Below, piece after piece: positions 8,032 to 16,717 of a DNA stretch of 64,000 bases. Both the position numbers and the translations under genes were made by a program. The stretch covers positions 2,666,001 through 2,730,000 of the forward strand of contig NZ_JAJFZM010000001.1 in assembly GCF_020733705.1 (NCBI RefSeq), in the 5' to 3' direction. The stretch is from Nocardia australiensis (lineage in GTDB: Bacteria; Actinomycetota; Actinomycetes; Mycobacteriales; Mycobacteriaceae). Position 1 is the stretch's first letter; every line of letters begins with the position of its first letter. The notes under the pieces were generated by a model. The model did no database searches. It worked only from the letters and a program-made list of their open reading frames with translations, and was not told where the DNA came from.

Positions 8032-9155
8032 GAGGTCGGCCTGTAGAAGCCGTAGAAGTCCATACCGCTGTTCTCCGTTCGAATCGCGCCGACCTGGACC
8101 GGGTCACCGGCCTCAACGAGTTGTCCATTACCGATAACCATGGCGACGTGCCCATCCCAGACGGCCAGATCGCCGGGCATCAGGTCACCGGGGGAGACCG
8201 ACATGTGCCCGCTGCCCTGTTCCTGGGCCAGCCGGGGTAGGTCGACGCCCGCTTCGCCATACGCGTACTTGGTCAGCCCGCTGCAGTCGATGCCGCTGCC
8301 AGGCGTATTGCCGCCCCACGCATACGGGGTGCCGACGGCGCCGAGTGCCGACCTGACCGCCGTCGCCGCCTTCTCGTTCGGCGCCTCCACAATGCTGCCG
8401 TCGGGCAGAGTCACCTTCACGCCCTTGCCGCTGTCGGCTCCGCTCGCGTTATTGCTCGACTGTGACGCGCCGGAATTGCTGGGGGAGGACGAACTGGATT
8501 TGGACGGACTGGAGCTGGCAGCGGGTGTGGTCGCCATGCTGGTGAGCATTTGGCCCGCCGCACTGCCGACGCTGGACAACGCCGACATCGCCGGTTGCGC
8601 GATCGAACTCGCGCTGCTGGCGATACCGGTTGCCGCCGATGCGGGTGCGGTCGATGGGGGCGGGGTCAGCTCGGTCATCGACGCGGTCTGGGTGTCGAGT
8701 TCGTTCTGCACCCGGCCGACCACGTTCATCGCCTGGCCGAAGTGGTCGATCGCGGAGCCGACGATGACCGTGAGGCCCGCAGGAGTCGCGATCGCGGGAC
8801 CCATCGTCGTCGCGGTGTCGACGAACGACTGGACGATCGCGGTGAGCTCCTTCTGGCCCGTCTCGACCTGAGCGGCAGCCTGATCGACCACGGTAGCCAT
8901 CTCGTTGCCACGGTCGGAGATGGTGGCCGCGGAGGTCTGCACGCGCAGCGCCTTCGAGGTCGCGGAATCGGCCGCCTGACCGTCCCACGCCGAGTTCATG
9001 CTGTTGATGCTGTTACGGCCGAAAGCGTGGATCTGGTCGATGATGCTCGAGGTGGACGTCAACTGATTGGACGGCCCGCCGCTGGGTAAGACCCCCGTGC
9101 CGAAGCTGCTGAGCAGGTCGAACAACGGCTTGGCGAGCACGTTGATATCGATCAC
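8028..9155 (-). CDS. Secreted NlpC/P60 (C40) peptidoglycan hydrolase with type VII-like N-terminal domain
   Basis: A 375-residue protein from GTG 9155. Residues 1-150 are helical with a WxG-like NSAWDGQAADS motif, as in type VII targeted proteins, and there is no classical signal peptide. A Ser/Pro/Ala-rich linker (about 150-245) leads to a C-terminal NlpC/P60 domain: catalytic Cys in GIDCSGLTKYAY, His in WDGHVAMVIGNG and a polar third residue in VEAGDP. Predicted role: cleavage of peptidoglycan stem peptides after export through an ESX system. It starts 4 bp after the EspC-like gene. Confidence 0.85.
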   Translation of the reverse strand: MIDINVLAKPLFDLLSSFGTGVLPSGGPSNQLTSTSSIIDQIHAFGRNSINSMNSAWDGQAADSATSKALRVQTSAATISDRGNEMATVVDQAAAQVETGQKELTAIVQSFVDTATTMGPAIATPAGLTVIVGSAIDHFGQAMNVVGRVQNELDTQTASMTELTPPPSTAPASAATGIASSASSIAQPAMSALSSVGSAAGQMLTSMATTPAASSSPSKSSSSSPSNSGASQSSNNASGADSGKGVKVTLPDGSIVEAPNEKAATAVRSALGAVGTPYAWGGNTPGSGIDCSGLTKYAYGEAGVDLPRLAQEQGSGHMSVSPGDLMPGDLAVWDGHVAMVIGNGQLVEAGDPVQVGAIRTENSGMDFYGFYRPTS

Positions 9156-9159
9156 CGGG

Positions 9160-9474
9160 TCACGCGTCCAATCCGGAATTCAGCGCGGTGGCATTGGTCT
9201 GATCCGTCTCGCCGAGGACAACGGCCGCGCCGGTCGCGGCGCCCCCCATGCTGGTCAGCACCGCCGAGAGCTGGCCGATCGCCGCCACGTGCCCGGCATG
9301 AGCGGCGGCATAGGCCGCCATGAAGTCACCACCGATCAAGCCCATGATCGGACCGAGGAGCGCGGGACTCGCGCCCGCCGCGCCCGCGCCCGCCGCCGCC
9401 ATTTCACCGGCCATGACATGGGCGCTCGCGCCATAGGCGGCGATGCCCTCGGTGTCTGCCGACATCTTTCGCAT
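9160..9474 (-). CDS. EspC-like type VII secretion target
   Basis: A 104-residue helical protein, rich in Ala and Gly, with the layout of the EspC or type VII secretion target family: [20 protein letters not shown], a central [22 protein letters not shown] and an [17 protein letters not shown]-terminus. The ATG at 9474 is preferred over 9489 because GGGGGAAAG lies a few bases upstream of it. As first gene of the run it probably provides the export partner for the C40 enzyme. No ESX machinery genes are in the window. Confidence 0.72.
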   Translation of the reverse strand: MRKMSADTEGIAAYGASAHVMAGEMAAAGAGAAGASPALLGPIMGLIGGDFMAAYAAAHAGHVAAIGQLSAVLTSMGGAATGAAVVLGETDQTNATALNSGLDA

Positions 9475-9608
9475 CGTGCTTTCCCCCATCTGTTTGTTCC
9501 CAGGCAGAGTACGTCATCCACCTAGTTCGACGCGCTGCCTTCCGAATCGGTTCCAGCCCCGCCGAAAAATTCTGGCCGCAGCGGCGACATCGAACTCGAG
9601 ATCGACCC

Positions 9609-9614
9609 TATCGT
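9609..9614 (+). promoter_or_regulatory. Probable -10 box (TATCGT) of upp
   Basis: TATCGT ends 6 bases before the upp ATG, which suggests a leaderless transcript. Confidence 0.5.
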
Positions 9615-9620
9615 TCCTTC

Positions 9621-10244
9621 ATGCACACGCATACCGTGGACCACCCACTGGCCGCCGCCCTACTGACCACCATGCGGGACACGCGCACGCCCAACCCGGC
9701 TTTTCGTGCGGCACTGCGGGATCTGACCGGAATCCTGATCTACGAAGCCTTGCGCGAAGCGCCGGTGACACGGTTCGAGGTCGCCACGCCGGTGGCGTTT
9801 GCCGAAGGTGTGCGGCTTGCCCAGCCGCCGCTGCTGGTGCCCGTGCTGCGGGCGGGGCTGGGCATGATCGATGCCGCCGCCGAACTGATTCCGAATGCCA
9901 GGGTCGGCTTCGTCGGCATCGCCCGTGATGAGCGGACTCATCAACCGGTGCCGTACATGGAGTCACTGCCGGACGATCTGTCCGCCTCGCCGGTCTTCGT
10001 GCTCGACCCGATGCTGGCCACCGGCGGCTCCATGCGTCATACCCTGCAGTTGCTGGTCACCCGCGGGGCTACCGATATCACCGCCGTGTGTGTGGTCGCG
10101 GCTCCCGAAGGTGTTGCCGCGCTGGCCGATTCGGGTCTGCCGGTCCGGCTGGTCACCACGGCTGTGGATGCGGGCTTGAACTCCGACGCCTACATCGTCC
10201 CCGGCCTCGGCGACGCGGGCGATCGCCAGTTCGGCCCGCGCTGA
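9621..10244 (+). CDS. upp: Uracil phosphoribosyltransferase
   Basis: Makes UMP from uracil and PRPP in pyrimidine salvage. The 207 residues have the PRPP-binding motif [14 protein letters not shown], the family motifs PVLRAGLGM and GIARDERT, and the C-terminal uracil-binding [11 protein letters not shown]. Length is typical. It is divergent from the type VII module; the start ATG follows a -10-like TATCGT without an SD sequence. Confidence 0.95.
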   Translation: MHTHTVDHPLAAALLTTMRDTRTPNPAFRAALRDLTGILIYEALREAPVTRFEVATPVAFAEGVRLAQPPLLVPVLRAGLGMIDAAAELIPNARVGFVGIARDERTHQPVPYMESLPDDLSASPVFVLDPMLATGGSMRHTLQLLVTRGATDITAVCVVAAPEGVAALADSGLPVRLVTTAVDAGLNSDAYIVPGLGDAGDRQFGPR

Positions 10245-10246
10245 AC

Positions 10247-10468
10247 TCAGCGCGGGCGGGCGAACAGCTCCAGATGCGAGCACCGTCTGCACCGGTAGGC
10301 ATCGACCAGCCACCGTGTTCGCCCCATCCGTTTGGCCCCTCCGAAGATGCCGAGTTCGAGCGGTCCTGCGATCCAGCTCGTATAGCCTCGGGCGGCCTGG
10401 CCGGAATCCTCGATGAAGCCCGGCTCCAGGTCCGTTGCCGCGCAATGCGTGCAGCGCATGTTGCTCAT
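10247..10468 (-). CDS. Small zinc-ribbon protein
   Basis: A 73-residue protein with two Cys pairs, CTHC at residues 6-9 and CRRC at about 60-63, the pattern of a zinc ribbon. The middle part is aromatic and Gly-rich. It is convergent with upp (3 bp between stops) and lies 28 bp downstream of pmmB on the same strand, so it may be read from the pmmB transcript. Nucleic-acid or protein binding is possible but not shown. Confidence 0.6.
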   Translation of the reverse strand: MSNMRCTHCAATDLEPGFIEDSGQAARGYTSWIAGPLELGIFGGAKRMGRTRWLVDAYRCRRCSHLELFARPR

Positions 10469-10496
10469 CTATCGATGATGCCCGCAGACCCCCGGT

Positions 10497-11993
10497 TCAC
10501 AGGTGTAAACAGAAGTCGCGCAGGGCTGCCAGGCGTTCCTCGGCCGCCGTGGTGGCGTTGCCGAGCGCCACCTCGGTGGCGACCGGTTCGACCACTTCCA
10601 GATAGCACTTGAGCTTCGGCTCGGTGCCCGATGGGCGAACGACGACGCGGGAGGTGCTGCCCTGGAAAATCAGTGCGTCGGTACGCATTCGGCCACGCAC
10701 CCGGAGCATATCGGTGTACTCCATCGGCTCGCCGGCGATCTCGTGCGGCGGGGCCGCGCGCAGGCGGTCTACCACGGCAGCGGCGGCGGCCTGGTCGGCC
10801 AGTCGCAACGACACCTGGTCGCAGGCGTGCAGACCGAATTCGATCGCGTAGTCATCGAGTTCGTCGGCGAGTGTGCGACCAACGGACTTCAGCCGAGCAA
10901 CCAGATCGGCGGTGAGAACGGCCGCGGAGATGCCGTCCTTGTCCCGCACAGTCGCGGGGTCCACGCAGTGGCCGATGGCCTCCTCGTAGGCATAGACCAG
11001 GCCGTCACCCGCGCGGGCCAGCCATTTGAAGCCGGTCAGCGTCTCCGCGTAACGCGCGCCACGGGCCGCCGCGAGCTTCGACAGCAGTCGCGACGACACG
11101 ATGGTGGTGGCCACCAGCGAATCCGGCGGCGCGGTCCGCAGTACGCAATCACCAAGCAGCACACCGGTTTCGTCGCCGCGCAACATGCGCCAACCGCCGG
11201 ACCCATCAGGTATGCCGACCGCACACCGATCGGCATCCGGGTCGAGGGCGATGGCGAGATCCGCGCCGATGTGTTCGGCCGTGGCGAGTAGAAGATCGGT
11301 CGCGCCGGGTTCCTCGGGGTTGGGGAACGCGACAGTGGGGAAGTCCGCGTCGGGCGCGAATTGCTCGCCGACCACGTGCACATGGGCGAATCCGGCAGCG
11401 GTCAGGGCGGCGACAGCCGTATCGCCGCCGACGCCGTGCAGCGGGGTCAATGCGATTCGAATATCGGAACGCGCACCGGGCCCGCCGATCAGTTCGGGTA
11501 ACCGGGCCACCCTGGCGAGATATCGGCGCACCAGTTCGTCGTCGGCCGCGGTGACCGGCGTTCGGGCGATCGGTTCGGTGACCGCCTCGATACACCCTTC
11601 GATTTCGGTGTCGGCGGGCGCGATCAGCTGCGAGCCGCCATCCAGATACACCTTGTAGCCGTTGTCGCTCGCGGGGTTGTGCGACGCGGTGATCTGAACT
11701 CCGGCAACGGCTCCCAGCGCCCGCACCGCGTACGCGACGACCGGCGTCGGCAGTGGGCGTGGCAGCAGCGTCACCGTAAAACCCGCGGCCGCGAAGATTT
11801 CCGCGGTGGCAATGGCGAATTCGGCCGAGCCGTGCCTGGCGTCGCGGCCGACCACCACCGCCCCGCCGCCCAGGCAGCGTTCGCGTAACCAGTCGCCGAG
11901 CCCCGCGCTCGCCCGGCTCACGGTGGTCGGATTCATGCCGTCGGGACCGTCTTGCAGTGGCCCACGCAACCCGGCGGTGCCGAAGCGCAGCAT
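10497..11993 (-). CDS. pmmB: Phosphohexomutase / phosphopentomutase-type enzyme (PmmB)
   Basis: Alpha-D-phosphohexomutase family, 498 residues, moving phosphate between C1 and C6 (or C5) of sugars. The phosphoserine loop is ITASHNPASDNGYKVY, the metal site is DPDADRCAVG, the sugar-binding loop resembles GDETG with YAYEEAIG, and the C-terminal phosphate site is RPSGTEPKLKCY. Adjacent to punA, whose product ribose-1-phosphate needs a mutase, so a phosphopentomutase role in nucleoside salvage is plausible. It follows punA directly with no gap. Confidence 0.88.
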   Translation of the reverse strand: MLRFGTAGLRGPLQDGPDGMNPTTVSRASAGLGDWLRERCLGGGAVVVGRDARHGSAEFAIATAEIFAAAGFTVTLLPRPLPTPVVAYAVRALGAVAGVQITASHNPASDNGYKVYLDGGSQLIAPADTEIEGCIEAVTEPIARTPVTAADDELVRRYLARVARLPELIGGPGARSDIRIALTPLHGVGGDTAVAALTAAGFAHVHVVGEQFAPDADFPTVAFPNPEEPGATDLLLATAEHIGADLAIALDPDADRCAVGIPDGSGGWRMLRGDETGVLLGDCVLRTAPPDSLVATTIVSSRLLSKLAAARGARYAETLTGFKWLARAGDGLVYAYEEAIGHCVDPATVRDKDGISAAVLTADLVARLKSVGRTLADELDDYAIEFGLHACDQVSLRLADQAAAAAVVDRLRAAPPHEIAGEPMEYTDMLRVRGRMRTDALIFQGSTSRVVVRPSGTEPKLKCYLEVVEPVATEVALGNATTAAEERLAALRDFCLHL

Positions 11994-12773
11994 CTACAGC
12001 CGTTCCAGCACGCCGCGCAGGAGTTTGCCGAGACGTGGTGCCGCGGCGGCACCTTCGGCGAGCACCTCGGCGTGCGAAAGGTGCGCGCCGGTGACACCCG
12101 CGCCCAGATTGGTGACCAGCGAGATTCCCAGTACTCGAGCCCCGAGCGCGCGGGAGGCGATGGCCTCCAGCACCGTCGACATGCCGACCAGATCGGCTCC
12201 GATGGTGCGCAGCATCCGAATCTCGGCGGGTGTCTCGTATTGCGGTCCGGTCAGGCCCGCGTACACGCCCTCGGCCAGACTCGGGTCGATTTCCCTTGCC
12301 AACGCACGCAATTCGGGATCCCAGGCGTTCACGAGATCGACGAAGGTCGCGCCGGTCAACGGGGTGCGACCGGTGAGGTTGAGATGGTCGCCGATCAGCA
12401 CCGGCTCACCCACCCGCAAGCCTTCCCGGATGCCCCCGGCCGCATTGGTGAGCACGACGATCTCGGCGCCCGCCGCGATCGCCGCGGTCACCGGATGCAC
12501 CACCTCTGCGGGCTGATAGCCCTCATACAGATGCTGACGGCCCATCAACAGCAACACCGGGTTTTCCCTGACGGTGACCGAATGAACCATGCCCACATGT
12601 CCCTGCGCGCTCGGTGTCCCGAACCCGGGCAGTTCCGGCATCGGCACCGACGCGGTCGGTGTCCCGATCTCCGCGGCCGCCTCCTGCCAGCCCGACCCGA
12701 GCACCACCGCAACTCGATGACGCTGCACTCCCGTACGTTCGGCGATCGCCTCGGCGGCCTCTTCGGCAAGCAT
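11994..12773 (-). CDS. punA: Purine nucleoside phosphorylase
   Basis: Trimeric-type purine nucleoside phosphorylase, 259 residues, cleaving inosine and guanosine to base and ribose-1-phosphate. Motifs: AVVLGSGW (phosphate), [30 protein letters not shown] and [16 protein letters not shown]. The open frame extends far upstream, but homology begins at [18 protein letters not shown] 12773 has a TACCAT hexamer 6 bases before it and no SD, so it looks leaderless; GTG 12779 is the alternative. The start is divergent from the crotonase gene. Confidence 0.92.
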   Translation of the reverse strand: MLAEEAAEAIAERTGVQRHRVAVVLGSGWQEAAAEIGTPTASVPMPELPGFGTPSAQGHVGMVHSVTVRENPVLLLMGRQHLYEGYQPAEVVHPVTAAIAAGAEIVVLTNAAGGIREGLRVGEPVLIGDHLNLTGRTPLTGATFVDLVNAWDPELRALAREIDPSLAEGVYAGLTGPQYETPAEIRMLRTIGADLVGMSTVLEAIASRALGARVLGISLVTNLGAGVTGAHLSHAEVLAEGAAAAPRLGKLLRGVLERL

Positions 12774-12779
12774 CAGCAC

Positions 12780-12785
12780 ATGGTA
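12780..12785 (-). promoter_or_regulatory. Probable -10 box (TACCAT) of punA
   Basis: On the minus strand TACCAT ends 6 bases before ATG 12773, which supports this start and a leaderless mRNA. Confidence 0.45.
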
Positions 12786-12863
12786 TTTGATTTGCGTCGC
12801 ATGCGGCGAGTGGGCGCGTAGGGCGTTTGCTACCCGCCAGTAGGCTTTGGCTCGCGTACCCGT

Positions 12864-12869
12864 TACGCT
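12864..12869 (+). promoter_or_regulatory. Probable -10 box (TACGCT) of the crotonase gene
   Basis: TACGCT ends 6 bases before ATG 12876, with no SD between, consistent with a leaderless transcript. Confidence 0.5.
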
Positions 12870-12875
12870 GCACGC

Positions 12876-13580
12876 ATGCCGTATCTGGAACGTGATGGGG
12901 ATGTGTTCGTCGTCTACCTCGGGAACGAGGGGCAGACCGACAGCGAGAACCGCTTCCACCCGGATTGGATCGACGAACTCCACGGGGTGCTCGACGAGGT
13001 CGAGGCATCCGAGGGGCCCGCGGCCCTGGTTACGGTCGCGACCGGGAAGTTCTACAGCAACGGCCTCGATACCGACTGGCTGTTCAGCAACGTGGACCAG
13101 ATGCACGGCTACCTGGACCGGGTGCATTCCCTCTTCACCAGGCTGCTCGCCTTTCCGCTGCCGACGGTGGCCGCGCTCAATGGCCATGCCTTCGGCGCGG
13201 GTGCCATGCTCGCCACCTCGCACGACTTCCGGCTGATGCGCGCCGATCGCGGCTTCTATTGCCTGCCCGAGGTGCATTTGGGCATGCCGTTCACGGTGGG
13301 TATGAACGCCCTGCTGACCGAACGACTGTCCAATCAGGTCGCGTTGCAGGCCATGACAACCGGGCACCGCTACCCGGCCGACCAGGCGATCGCGGCAGGC
13401 ATCGTCGACGACAAGGCCGATGCCGAGGCATTGCTCGGCGCCGCCGTCGAGCGGGCAGGGGCACTGGCGGGCAACCGCAAGCCGAATCTGCCGGTGATCA
13501 AGCGTGCCCTGCACGCCAAGGCGCTGGCGGGTCTCGCGGTTGTGACCACACCGGAGAATCTGGCGTTCGCGGCCGGATAA
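12876..13580 (+). CDS. Enoyl-CoA hydratase/isomerase family protein
   Basis: A 234-residue crotonase-fold protein. The oxyanion-hole segments are [11 protein letters not shown] (first) and [20 protein letters not shown] (second), followed by the [10 protein letters not shown] stretch. The sequence resembles delta3,delta2-enoyl-CoA isomerases more than classical hydratases, and the usual hydratase Glu pair is not obvious. Probably acts in fatty-acid beta-oxidation of unsaturated acyl chains. Single gene, divergent from punA. Confidence 0.82.
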   Translation: MPYLERDGDVFVVYLGNEGQTDSENRFHPDWIDELHGVLDEVEASEGPAALVTVATGKFYSNGLDTDWLFSNVDQMHGYLDRVHSLFTRLLAFPLPTVAALNGHAFGAGAMLATSHDFRLMRADRGFYCLPEVHLGMPFTVGMNALLTERLSNQVALQAMTTGHRYPADQAIAAGIVDDKADAEALLGAAVERAGALAGNRKPNLPVIKRALHAKALAGLAVVTTPENLAFAAG

Positions 13581-13613
13581 CCCGCGAGATCCTCGCGTGT
13601 AACACTGTGTGCC

Positions 13614-14852
13614 ATGCCACCACCGCGTAGCGGGCACCATGATTCGCGCAGCGACGAACGGGCTGCGACAAGGCCCCTTGACGCCGTGGCGGACGCGGCG
13701 ATCAAGTCCGCGGCCGTCGATCTGATCGGCCTGTCGCACGCGATTCACGCCGAACCGGAACTGGCTTTCGAGGAGACCCGCAGCGTCGCCAAAACCGTCG
13801 CGCCGCTGGCCGAGCGGGGCTTCGAGATCGAGCTCGGCGTCGCCGAGCTGCCCACCGCGTTTCGCGCCTGCTATGGCAGCGGCGAGCTCACCGTCGGCAT
13901 CTGCGCGGAATACGATGCGCTCCCGGAGATCGGACATGCCTGCGGGCACAACATCATCGCCGCCTCGGCCGTCGGTGCCGCGCTCGGCCTCGCCGAGGTG
14001 GCCGACGCACTCGGCATCAGGGTTGTCGTATTCGGCACGCCGGCCGAGGAGAGCGGTGGCGGCAAAGTGCTGATGCTCGAGCGCGGTGTCTTCGACGATG
14101 TCGCGATGGCGATGATGGTGCATCCCGGTCCGATCGACATCGTCGACGCGCGCTCGCTGGCACTGGCGGATCTGGCAGTGGTGTTCCACGGGCGCGAGGC
14201 GCATGCGAGCGCCGCGCCGGAACTGGGTCGCAACGCCGGTGACGCGGTAACGATCGCGCAGGTAGCTCTGGGATTGCTGCGACAGCATCTCCGCCCCGGA
14301 CAGCAACTGCACGGTATAGTCAGCGACGGTGGCATAGCCCCCAACATTGTGCCCGGACGTGCGGAACTGCTGTATTACCTACGCGCAGTCGATTCCGAGT
14401 CTCTCGACGATCTGATGCGACGAGCGTCGGCTTGTTTCGAGGCGGGTGCCCTCGCGACCGGCTGTACTCACCAGGTGAGGACGGTTGCGCCGACATATAC
14501 CGAGCTGACCCCCGATCCGGGACTACTGTTTGCCTATCGCGAGCAGATCATCGACCTGGGCCGGGTGCCGATCGCACCGGAACTCGAGGCGCAGCAGCCG
14601 CTCGGAAGCACGGATATGGGAAATGTCACCAACGTCATCCCGGGCATCCATCCGGTCATCGGTATAGACGCCGATGGGGCGGTGACACATCAGCCCGGCT
14701 TCGCTGCGGCGAGTATCAACGCTTCGGCGGATCGCGCGGTTGTCGACGGTGCGATAGCGCTCGCGCGTACCGCGATAGCCGTCGCCCGCGATGAAGTGCA
14801 TAGAGACAGGTTGTTGCAACGGCTCGTTCAACGACAGGAGGACATTCGGTGA
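13614..14852 (+). CDS. amiB1: M20 family amidohydrolase (AmiB1-like)
   Basis: A 412-residue metal-dependent amidohydrolase of the M20 peptidase family. Motifs: [22 protein letters not shown] (metal site and His), PAEESGGGK (catalytic Glu), [15 protein letters not shown] (dimerisation domain) and [15 protein letters not shown] near the C-terminus. It resembles aminobenzoyl-glutamate hydrolase or PM20D2-like enzymes. The exact substrate is unknown. It overlaps the next M20 gene by GTGA, so both are probably co-translated. Confidence 0.85.
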   Translation: MPPPRSGHHDSRSDERAATRPLDAVADAAIKSAAVDLIGLSHAIHAEPELAFEETRSVAKTVAPLAERGFEIELGVAELPTAFRACYGSGELTVGICAEYDALPEIGHACGHNIIAASAVGAALGLAEVADALGIRVVVFGTPAEESGGGKVLMLERGVFDDVAMAMMVHPGPIDIVDARSLALADLAVVFHGREAHASAAPELGRNAGDAVTIAQVALGLLRQHLRPGQQLHGIVSDGGIAPNIVPGRAELLYYLRAVDSESLDDLMRRASACFEAGALATGCTHQVRTVAPTYTELTPDPGLLFAYREQIIDLGRVPIAPELEAQQPLGSTDMGNVTNVIPGIHPVIGIDADGAVTHQPGFAAASINASADRAVVDGAIALARTAIAVARDEVHRDRLLQRLVQRQEDIR

Positions 14853-16096
14853 GCAGTACCGGCCGTTCGGCGGCGGGCTCGGAAGCAGGTGTGGGCGTGA
14901 CCACGGAGGGACTCGTCGCGTTGACGGGCACCGTTCGCGCCGGGCAGGAAGCGGTCGAGGGGTGGCTGGCCGAGCACACGGTCGATCTCGTCCAGTGGCG
15001 CAGGCATATTCACGCCAACCCAGAGCTTTCCCGCACCGAGTTCGCCACCACCGAATTCGTCTCGTCCTGGCTGACCAAGGCCGGATTGTCGTGGGAGCCG
15101 CTGCCCGGAGGTACCGGATTGATCTGTGACATCGGGCCGGACGGGCCACGGATCGGATTGCGCGCCGATATGGACGCGCTCCCGTTACAGGAGTTCACCG
15201 GACTCAGCTTCGCCTCGACCGTGCCCGGCGTCTCGCATGCCTGCGGGCACGACGCGCACACGGCGATGCTGCTCGGCACCGCGCTGGCACTGGCCGACGT
15301 TGATCTGCCGGTAGGGGTGCGACTGGTGTTCCAGCCCGCCGAAGAGGTTATGCCCGGCGGTGCCATCGACGTGGTGGCCACCGGCGCCATGGAGGGTGTG
15401 GAGCGGATCTTCGCGCTGCACTGCGATCCTCGGCTGGAAGTCGGGCGGGTCGGTGTGCGCGTCGGGGCGATCACCTCGGCCGCCGACACCGTCGAGTTGG
15501 TACTCGATTCCCCCGGTGGACACACCTCACGACCGCATCTGACCAGCGACCTGGTCTACGCCATCGGTACCGTCATCACCGGGCTGCCCGGGCTGCTCAG
15601 CCGTCGCATCGATCCGCGCACCAGCACCGTGATGGTGTGGGGCGCGGTCAGCGCGGGCAAGGCGCCCAACGCGATTCCGCAGACCGGCATGCTCACCGGC
15701 ACCGTCCGCACCGGCGATCACGCGACCTGGTCACTATTGGAGCCGATGGTCCGGGAGATCGTGGACGGCCTGCTCGCCCCCACCGGCGTGCGCTACCAGT
15801 TGAACTACAAACGCGGAGTGCCGCCGGTAGTCAACGATGAGCAATCGACCCGGATGTTCGAAGACGCCATCCGCACCACCGGACCAGACGCCCTCGCGGA
15901 CACCCTCCAATCCGGAGGCGGCGAGGACTTCTCCTGGTACCTGGAGGAAATCCCCGGCGCTATGGCCCGGCTCGGCGTCTGGTCGGGCGTCGGCGAACAA
16001 CTCGATATACATCAGCCGACATTCGACCTCGACGAGCGAGCCCTGGCTGTCGGCGTTCGAGTCCTGAGCAACATCGTCCTGCAAGCGGGCCGATAG
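14849..16096 (+). CDS. amiA1: M20 family amidohydrolase (AmiA1-like)
   Basis: A 415-residue M20D-type amidohydrolase, paralogous to the gene upstream. It has RRHIHANPELSRTEF, LRADMDALPLQE, SHACGHDAHTAMLLGTA, QPAEEVMPGGA and the C-terminal GGGEDFSWYLEEIPG, the pattern of N-acyl-amino-acid or indole-acetyl-amino-acid amidohydrolases. GTG 14849 overlaps the preceding stop. An AGGAGG lies 11 bases upstream inside the previous gene. Likely cytoplasmic; substrate not determined. Confidence 0.87.
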   Translation: MSSTGRSAAGSEAGVGVTTEGLVALTGTVRAGQEAVEGWLAEHTVDLVQWRRHIHANPELSRTEFATTEFVSSWLTKAGLSWEPLPGGTGLICDIGPDGPRIGLRADMDALPLQEFTGLSFASTVPGVSHACGHDAHTAMLLGTALALADVDLPVGVRLVFQPAEEVMPGGAIDVVATGAMEGVERIFALHCDPRLEVGRVGVRVGAITSAADTVELVLDSPGGHTSRPHLTSDLVYAIGTVITGLPGLLSRRIDPRTSTVMVWGAVSAGKAPNAIPQTGMLTGTVRTGDHATWSLLEPMVREIVDGLLAPTGVRYQLNYKRGVPPVVNDEQSTRMFEDAIRTTGPDALADTLQSGGGEDFSWYLEEIPGAMARLGVWSGVGEQLDIHQPTFDLDERALAVGVRVLSNIVLQAGR

Positions 16097-16110
16097 GCGT
16101 CGCGGGCGGA

Positions 16111-16590
16111 TCAGGCGGAGAAATTCCCTGGCCCGACATTGCGGCTGTTACGGGTGCGGAGGGCGTGGACGTATTCCTCGGGGGCGCCCGCCTTCTCGGC
16201 GGCGTCGGCGATCACACCGATGTAGCGCGCCGATGGCAGCCCGCCTTCGTAGGCGTCGAGGACGTAGAGCCAGGCGAGGATCGGTTTCGCGCCGCTGTCC
16301 GGGCTCGGGTTGACCCTGAGCCTGACCTTGCGGTGGATACCGAAGTCGGAGCCCTCCCACCGGTCGAGGCGCTGCTCGTCTTCGGTGGAGACGTCGTAGA
16401 GGACGACGAAGACCCGCGAGCCGGGTTCCTCGACGACGGTGGCAAGCGGCCCCTCCCAGCCGATGTCGTCGCCACTGAAGGTGAGTCGCCAGCCCTCTAA
16501 CCAGCCCGTCCCGGACATGGGAGAGTGCGGACAGCGATCGAGCATCTGGGACGAGTCCATGTTCGACCCGTAGGCGGCGTAGATCGGCAC
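16111..16590 (-). CDS. Gamma-glutamylcyclotransferase-like protein
   Basis: A 159-residue protein from GTG 16590, the same length as M. tuberculosis Rv3304. The N-terminal PIYAAYGSNMD is the substrate-binding YGSN motif of the gamma-glutamylcyclotransferase fold, with an acidic residue in RWEGSDFGIHRK as candidate catalytic Glu. A frame from 16737 stays open, but homology starts at the GTG, and TACCCT at 16597-16602 sits 6 bases before it. Convergent with amiA1. Confidence 0.78.
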   Translation of the reverse strand: MPIYAAYGSNMDSSQMLDRCPHSPMSGTGWLEGWRLTFSGDDIGWEGPLATVVEEPGSRVFVVLYDVSTEDEQRLDRWEGSDFGIHRKVRLRVNPSPDSGAKPILAWLYVLDAYEGGLPSARYIGVIADAAEKAGAPEEYVHALRTRNSRNVGPGNFSA

Positions 16591-16596
16591 CTGCAA

Positions 16597-16602
16597 AGGG
16601 TA
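16597..16602 (-). promoter_or_regulatory. Probable -10 box (TACCCT) of the gamma-glutamylcyclotransferase gene
   Basis: TACCCT on the minus strand ends 6 bases before GTG 16590 and helps decide this start. Confidence 0.45.
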
Positions 16603-16717
16603 TCCAATAACCTTCGCCGTATCCGTCTCTATCCCCGCGAGATGACCGTGTGTTCGCCAGCTAACGTTGGTTCCCGGTACCGGAGATCCCGGTCGAAAGG
16701 CTCGAGCGGAGGTATCC

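Noticed and set aside
12774..14312. N-terminal extension of punA to about 770 residues
   Set aside because: The extension is antisense to the M20 and crotonase genes and lacks homology. The enzyme is about 260 residues.
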